Shown piece after piece: positions 6,060-8,725 of a stretch of DNA of 8,725 nt (within the stretch, counting starts at the first letter, position 1; the number at the start of each line of letters is the position of its first letter). A program made the translations under genes and the position numbers. The stretch is from Candidatus Dadabacteria bacterium (GTDB lineage: Bacteria; Desulfobacterota_D; UBA1144; Nemesobacterales; UBA2774): assembly GCA_020027805.1 (NCBI GenBank), contig JAHKKQ010000086.1, forward strand, positions 1-8,725, read 5' to 3'. A model generated the notes under the pieces. That model saw only the letters and a program-made list of their open reading frames with translations, searched no databases and was not told the origin of the DNA.

Positions 6060-6737
6060 ATGAAACTGCTGCTTTTCGACATTGACGGCACGATACTCCT
6101 AACAGACGGCGCGGGGACGAGGGCCGCAAACCGCGCGTTCGAGAAGATCCACGGCCTGAGAGACGCCATGAAGGGCATAGACGCGGCGGGCAAAACGGAC
6201 CCGCTGATACTGAGTGAGATGTACGGGAACGGGCTTTCGAGGGATTACACGGACGGAGAGGCCCGGGAATTATACAGGGAATACGTTCTATTCCTCGAAG
6301 AAGAGGTCGAAAATTGCCGGATCGAGATAATGCCCGGGATCCCATATCTGCTCGAGAGCCTTTCGTCGAGAACGGATGTGATGCTCGGGATTGCAACCGG
6401 AAACATAGAGCGCGGAGCGCGTATTAAACTGAGGAAATCGGGGCTCGACTCCCACTTCAGCGTCGGGGGCTTCGGCTCCGACTCGGGCAGCAGGGAAGCG
6501 CTCATCAGGGTCGCCATAGAGCGAGCCAAAATCCGCTTACGGGATTCGGAAGATTTCGAGAAAATATACGTTATTGGCGACACGCCCCACGACATCGTTC
6601 ACGGACGGGCTGCGGGGGCCGTAACGGTGGCTGTAGCCACGGGGAGATATTCGTTAACGGAGCTTCTGGAACACCGTCCGGACTACCTCTTCGAGCACTT
6701 GGCGGATTATGAAAACGTGATAAGAATATTCGATTGA
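6060..6737 (+). CDS. HAD-superfamily hydrolase, phosphoglycolate phosphatase-like
   Basis: A cytoplasmic phosphatase of the haloacid dehalogenase superfamily, 225 aa. Motif I is DIDGT with nucleophile D7 and acid/base D9. Motif II is ATGN (T113), motif III probably K123 in RIKLRKSGL, and motif IV GDTPHD (D174, D178). A helical cap of type C1 lies between motifs I and II (residues about 15-90), as in Gph/PGP-like enzymes. DGAGTRAANRAFEKIHG resembles the subgroup annotated as phosphoglycolate phosphatase or generic HAD hydrolase, so the substrate cannot be told. It starts 12 bp after the BtrH-like gene with only a weak purine stretch (AAAGAAA) as ribosome-binding site, probably co-transcribed and coupled. 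Its stop is 10 bp from the stop of the convergent HAS-barrel gene, with no terminator between. Confidence 0.9.
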   Translation: MKLLLFDIDGTILLTDGAGTRAANRAFEKIHGLRDAMKGIDAAGKTDPLILSEMYGNGLSRDYTDGEARELYREYVLFLEEEVENCRIEIMPGIPYLLESLSSRTDVMLGIATGNIERGARIKLRKSGLDSHFSVGGFGSDSGSREALIRVAIERAKIRLRDSEDFEKIYVIGDTPHDIVHGRAAGAVTVAVATGRYSLTELLEHRPDYLFEHLADYENVIRIFD

Positions 6738-6747
6738 TAGTGCGGGT

Positions 6748-7317
6748 CTACAACAAGCGCCTCAGAATAGAGGCAAGCCTTTCGTAATCGTCCTTCAAAA
6801 ACCTCGACAGGCTCTTTCCCATCCTGACCATGAAGTCCTTATCGCTTTTCCTCGCCCTCTGCGCGCCCAGGAGCGAGGATATGATGAGGTCGTCAGCGGG
6901 TACGTTCGGAGATGTAATAATAGCCCTGAGAAAAAAGTCCTCAGAGGAGAGAGCCTCTTTCTCATCGTCAGTGCACTCAAAAACGAAGGAATGTATGGGA
7001 GGCGGGAGTGGTGAAAGCGCAAACCTTATTTTCCCGGCGTCCAGATAACCCAGCGTGAGCACGTGGAACTCGGTCTTCAAGAGCTCGAATATCTGGGGCT
7101 GCTCCCTTCTCAGCTCCTCCATGCTCATATCGTAGGCGTCGGGCTTTCTCCCGGGCTCCCTGCTCCCGGTGATTATTTCGTAGACGAGCCCGTAAACGGG
7201 AGAGCCGGCATCGGTCCTTACGAAGCTCCCGAAAGGAGGGGCTTCCCCCACCCTGGGGGCCCGTGCGATGAAACCCTTCGTCCCCGATTCTACGACTTCC
7301 CCTATATAATCGCTCAT
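6748..7317 (-). CDS. Stand-alone HAS-barrel protein paired with NurA
   Basis: A 189-aa protein whose N-terminus (residues about 3-50: YIGEVVESGTKGFIARAP, PPFGSFVRTD, VYGLVYEIITGS) looks like the HAS barrel, the beta-barrel found at the N-terminus of HerA ATPases and in the ATP synthase F1 alpha/beta subunits. Residues 60-110 form a second alpha/beta stretch (LLKTEFHVLTLGYLDAGKIRFALSPLP). The rest is helical and basic, ending SRFLKDDYERLASILRRLL. No Walker A or B motif is present, so this is not a HerA ATPase. Its ATG overlaps the NurA stop (ATGA, 7314-7317), implying translational coupling and a joint role. Known HerA-NurA complexes resect DNA ends; here this protein may be an adaptor or docking ring for NurA or for an ATPase encoded elsewhere. 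The HAS call rests on pattern and neighbourhood. Confidence 0.7.
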   Translation of the reverse strand: MSDYIGEVVESGTKGFIARAPRVGEAPPFGSFVRTDAGSPVYGLVYEIITGSREPGRKPDAYDMSMEELRREQPQIFELLKTEFHVLTLGYLDAGKIRFALSPLPPPIHSFVFECTDDEKEALSSEDFFLRAIITSPNVPADDLIISSLLGAQRARKSDKDFMVRMGKSLSRFLKDDYERLASILRRLL

Positions 7318-8486
7318 ACGCCCGGAACCCTCTTGGACAATCCTTTCCTCGATACTGTAACCGCGAAATCGGATTTGACCATCGCCTCCCTTATCAGAGA
7401 AAAGAAGAAATCCCTGTCCTTCGCCTTCACCACCGCCTGCTCGTGCGCCTCGGCGATCGACACCGGATAACCCTTCCCTTTTCTCGCCTGATCGAATATG
7501 AGGGTGTGTACGAGCGAAAGCAGCCTGCCGTCCTCAGCGACCCACTTCGGGACCTCGACCCTGGCTATTTCCTCGCCGATATTTATATAGAAGAAATAAA
7601 TATGGTGTTCTCCGTACATCTCCAGAATCTTCGACGAGCTTTTGAAAACAGCGGAAGCCTCACCCGCATCGAGCACCGTCGAGAAGAGGAACCTGTCCGT
7701 AAGCCCTTCGATCGGAGAACACGGAAGCTCGGGGAGCTCCGTATAAGGGCACTGGTTACAGAAGCTCACTTTTTCGGGACATAGACCCACCCTGAGCGCG
7801 TTTATCACGTCGGTGCTCCCGGGATGGCTTATGTATCCCGCTACAGGAACCCGGAGGGTCCTGAATTCTTCCAATATGCGGAGGAAAGGGACCATGATGC
7901 CGTTCCTGAAGTCGGGTGGGGCCGCCTCGAGTCTCCAGAGAATGAGCGTTCCGTCGGAAAGGGCGATAGTGTTTCCTACCGCTTCGTTACCTTTGACAAG
8001 CTCGAGAATCCTCTCGAACTCCATTAGCGTTCTCTTGAGCGATATGACCTCACTGTCGGCGGGAATCCTTTTCCCTCCCCATGTCGTGAACCTGTCCTCG
8101 TCCCTGTAGAAGAGCGACGGCCCCGAACCGAGCCTGGCCCCCGCTTTATCCCCGTAGGTGAGGACTATAGAGCTTATATTGATCAGGTAACAGGGCAGCG
8201 CTTCGTGCCTGTCGGGGAATATCTGAGAGCCGTCGGAAGACAACGCCGTGTAGTTACGAGGGCGCTCGGGAAGCGGGCGCACAATGTCGAGCGGCGAGGA
8301 AATTCCGGCTACGAGCCAGGAAGTCCTGCTCTCCTCGACCTTCCGGGAGAGCTCCTCCCAGTTTTCCGATTTAAGTCTCAACTCCTCTTTGGCGAGCCTT
8401 ATCCTATCCGAAAGCTCACAGGCGAAATCCTTACGTTCCCTTATCATCGAGTCAATTTGTGATTTTACAAGGTGGAAGTTGAGCAC
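7314..8486 (-). CDS. nurA: NurA-family DNA repair nuclease
   Basis: A 390-aa nuclease of the NurA family, which acts with the HerA translocase in DNA-end resection. Residues 1-55 are a charged, probably coiled-coil helix. The RNase H-like core follows: SSDGSQIFPDRHE (D85, first metal-binding Asp), E-rich helices near 157-163, ALSDGTLILWRLE (D178), VAGYISHPGSTDVINAL, GLTDRFLFSTVLDAGEASAVFKSSS, YFFYINIGEEIARVEVPKWVAED, and the C-terminal GYPVSIAEAHEQAV (H348), all typical of bacterial NurA. Between them C236, C243, C246 and C256 form a possible metal site. The start is uncertain: GTG 8484-8486 has no visible Shine-Dalgarno; the next choice is ATG 8445-8447 (residue 14). It lies downstream of groEL beyond that gene's terminator and overlaps the HAS-barrel gene by 4 bp. 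Confidence 0.88.
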   Translation of the reverse strand: MLNFHLVKSQIDSMIRERKDFACELSDRIRLAKEELRLKSENWEELSRKVEESRTSWLVAGISSPLDIVRPLPERPRNYTALSSDGSQIFPDRHEALPCYLINISSIVLTYGDKAGARLGSGPSLFYRDEDRFTTWGGKRIPADSEVISLKRTLMEFERILELVKGNEAVGNTIALSDGTLILWRLEAAPPDFRNGIMVPFLRILEEFRTLRVPVAGYISHPGSTDVINALRVGLCPEKVSFCNQCPYTELPELPCSPIEGLTDRFLFSTVLDAGEASAVFKSSSKILEMYGEHHIYFFYINIGEEIARVEVPKWVAEDGRLLSLVHTLIFDQARKGKGYPVSIAEAHEQAVVKAKDRDFFFSLIREAMVKSDFAVTVSRKGLSKRVPGV

Positions 8487-8517
8487 GCTTGAGGAAAAGA
8501 TAACACACTTTGCCGGC

Positions 8518-8523
8518 GTTATA
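8518..8523 (-). promoter_or_regulatory. Possible -10 box for the nurA operon
   Basis: The minus strand reads TATAAC about 30 nt before the nurA GTG, five of six matches to the -10 consensus. No convincing -35 lies 16-18 bp upstream, where the DNA is a G/C run. It is the best candidate in the 70-bp space between the groEL terminator and nurA. Confidence 0.25.
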
Positions 8524-8533
8524 AATCAAGGAC

Positions 8534-8549
8534 GGGCGGCCCCCCGCCC
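8534..8549. repeat. GC-only inverted repeat between groEL terminator and nurA
   Basis: GGGCGG (8534-8539) and CCGCCC (8544-8549) flank CCCC, a 6-bp all-GC hairpin. It has no T-tract on either strand, so it is not called a terminator; in nurA-directed RNA it would be a stable structure upstream of the possible -10 box. Confidence 0.5.
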
Positions 8550-8556
8550 CCTATAC

Positions 8557-8595
8557 AAAAAAAGGCGGGCTGTCCATTGTGGGCAGTCCGCCTTT
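8557..8595 (-). terminator. Intrinsic terminator of groEL
   Basis: Arms 8561-8575 and 8581-8595 pair over 15 positions with a 5-nt loop. On the minus strand two positions are A·C mismatches and the stem runs into seven T (plus 8557-8563). It lies about 38 bp after the groEL stop. Plus-strand RNA would pair better (two G·U) and is followed by a weaker TTTGAGTTTTAT, so it may act in both directions. Confidence 0.85.
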
Positions 8596-8632
8596 GAGTT
8601 TTATATTCTTTTGTTCTTCTTTGGATTATGGA

Positions 8633-8725
8633 TTACATCATGCCGCCCATTCCGGGGTGCATGCCCCCCATTCCGCCTCCGCCGCCTCCGCCGCCCATTT
8701 CTTCCTTCGACTGCGGCTTCTCGGC
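8633..8725 (-). CDS. groL: Chaperonin GroEL, last 30 residues (5' part outside window)
   Basis: Reading the minus strand from the window edge gives AEKPQSKEEM, then eight glycines, then M-G-G-M-H-P-G-M-G-G-M-M and TAA (8633-8635). The Glu/Lys-rich end followed by a Gly-Gly-Met-rich tail is the signature of the GroEL C-terminus, the disordered tail that projects into the folding cavity. Only the tail is visible, so nothing can be said about the ATPase or apical domains or about a groES upstream. The run of eight uninterrupted Gly before the GGM motifs is longer than in E. coli GroEL. An intrinsic terminator follows. Confidence 0.93.
   Translation of the reverse strand, partial: AEKPQSKEEMGGGGGGGGMGGMHPGMGGMM

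Noticed and set aside
7063..7784. Plus-strand open frames of 135 and 113 codons over the HAS-barrel and nurA genes
   Set aside because: Antisense shadows; the minus-strand genes carry conserved motifs and a typical ATGA coupling.
8641..8700. GC-rich near-repeats (CCGCC/CCCAT units) as a possible tandem repeat array
   Set aside because: They are the codons of the Gly-Gly-Met tail of GroEL.

Overview
The window looks like chromosomal DNA of a Gram-negative bacterium. It encodes an outer-membrane/periplasmic folding pair (a lipoprotein of the parvulin type and a SurA-like chaperone) behind mfd, and ends in a groEL. Coding DNA is moderately GC-rich but uses many AGG/AGA arginine and ATA isoleucine codons. 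Together with the mfd–parvulin–surA order, this suggests a deltaproteobacterial/Desulfobacterota- or Dadabacteria-like lineage. That placement is an inference; no rRNA or other taxonomic marker is present. No mobile element, CRISPR array or tRNA was seen.

Layout. (1) Positions 1-3333, plus strand: the 3' part of mfd (transcription-repair coupling), a parvulin-like lipoprotein that starts immediately at the mfd stop, and a SurA-like periplasmic chaperone overlapping it by 8 bp. This is one tightly packed operon. (2) 3330-3836, minus: a DUF985 cupin whose stop codon shares a CTAG with the surA stop. (3) 3837-4460: a divergent intergenic region, then an Hsp20 gene with a possible structured ribosome-binding region and a clear intrinsic terminator. 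(4) 4461-5048: almost 600 bp without a confident gene. It does contain a strong intrinsic terminator that faces the minus strand, a perfect 20-bp palindrome and a tiny lipoprotein-like reading frame, so a short unannotated minus-strand transcript is likely. (5) 5049-6737, plus: a BtrH-like cysteine enzyme (BtrH_N + DUF4872) followed after 12 bp by a HAD-family phosphatase. (6) 6748-8486, minus: a NurA-family nuclease gene overlapping by ATGA a stand-alone HAS-barrel protein. This looks like a NurA/HerA-type DNA-end processing module with the HerA ATPase missing. (7) 8487-8725: a groEL terminator and the last 30 codons of groEL, minus strand.

Themes. Protein quality control recurs (two parvulin-type proteins, Hsp20, GroEL), and so does DNA repair (Mfd, NurA + HAS barrel). 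The most promising places for new biology are the hidden minus-strand transcript at about 4651-4890, the NurA/HAS-barrel pair without an ATPase, the hsp20 leader whose three TTAAAA/TTTTAA segments can form alternative hairpins around the Shine-Dalgarno, and the orphan BtrH-like/HAD pair.
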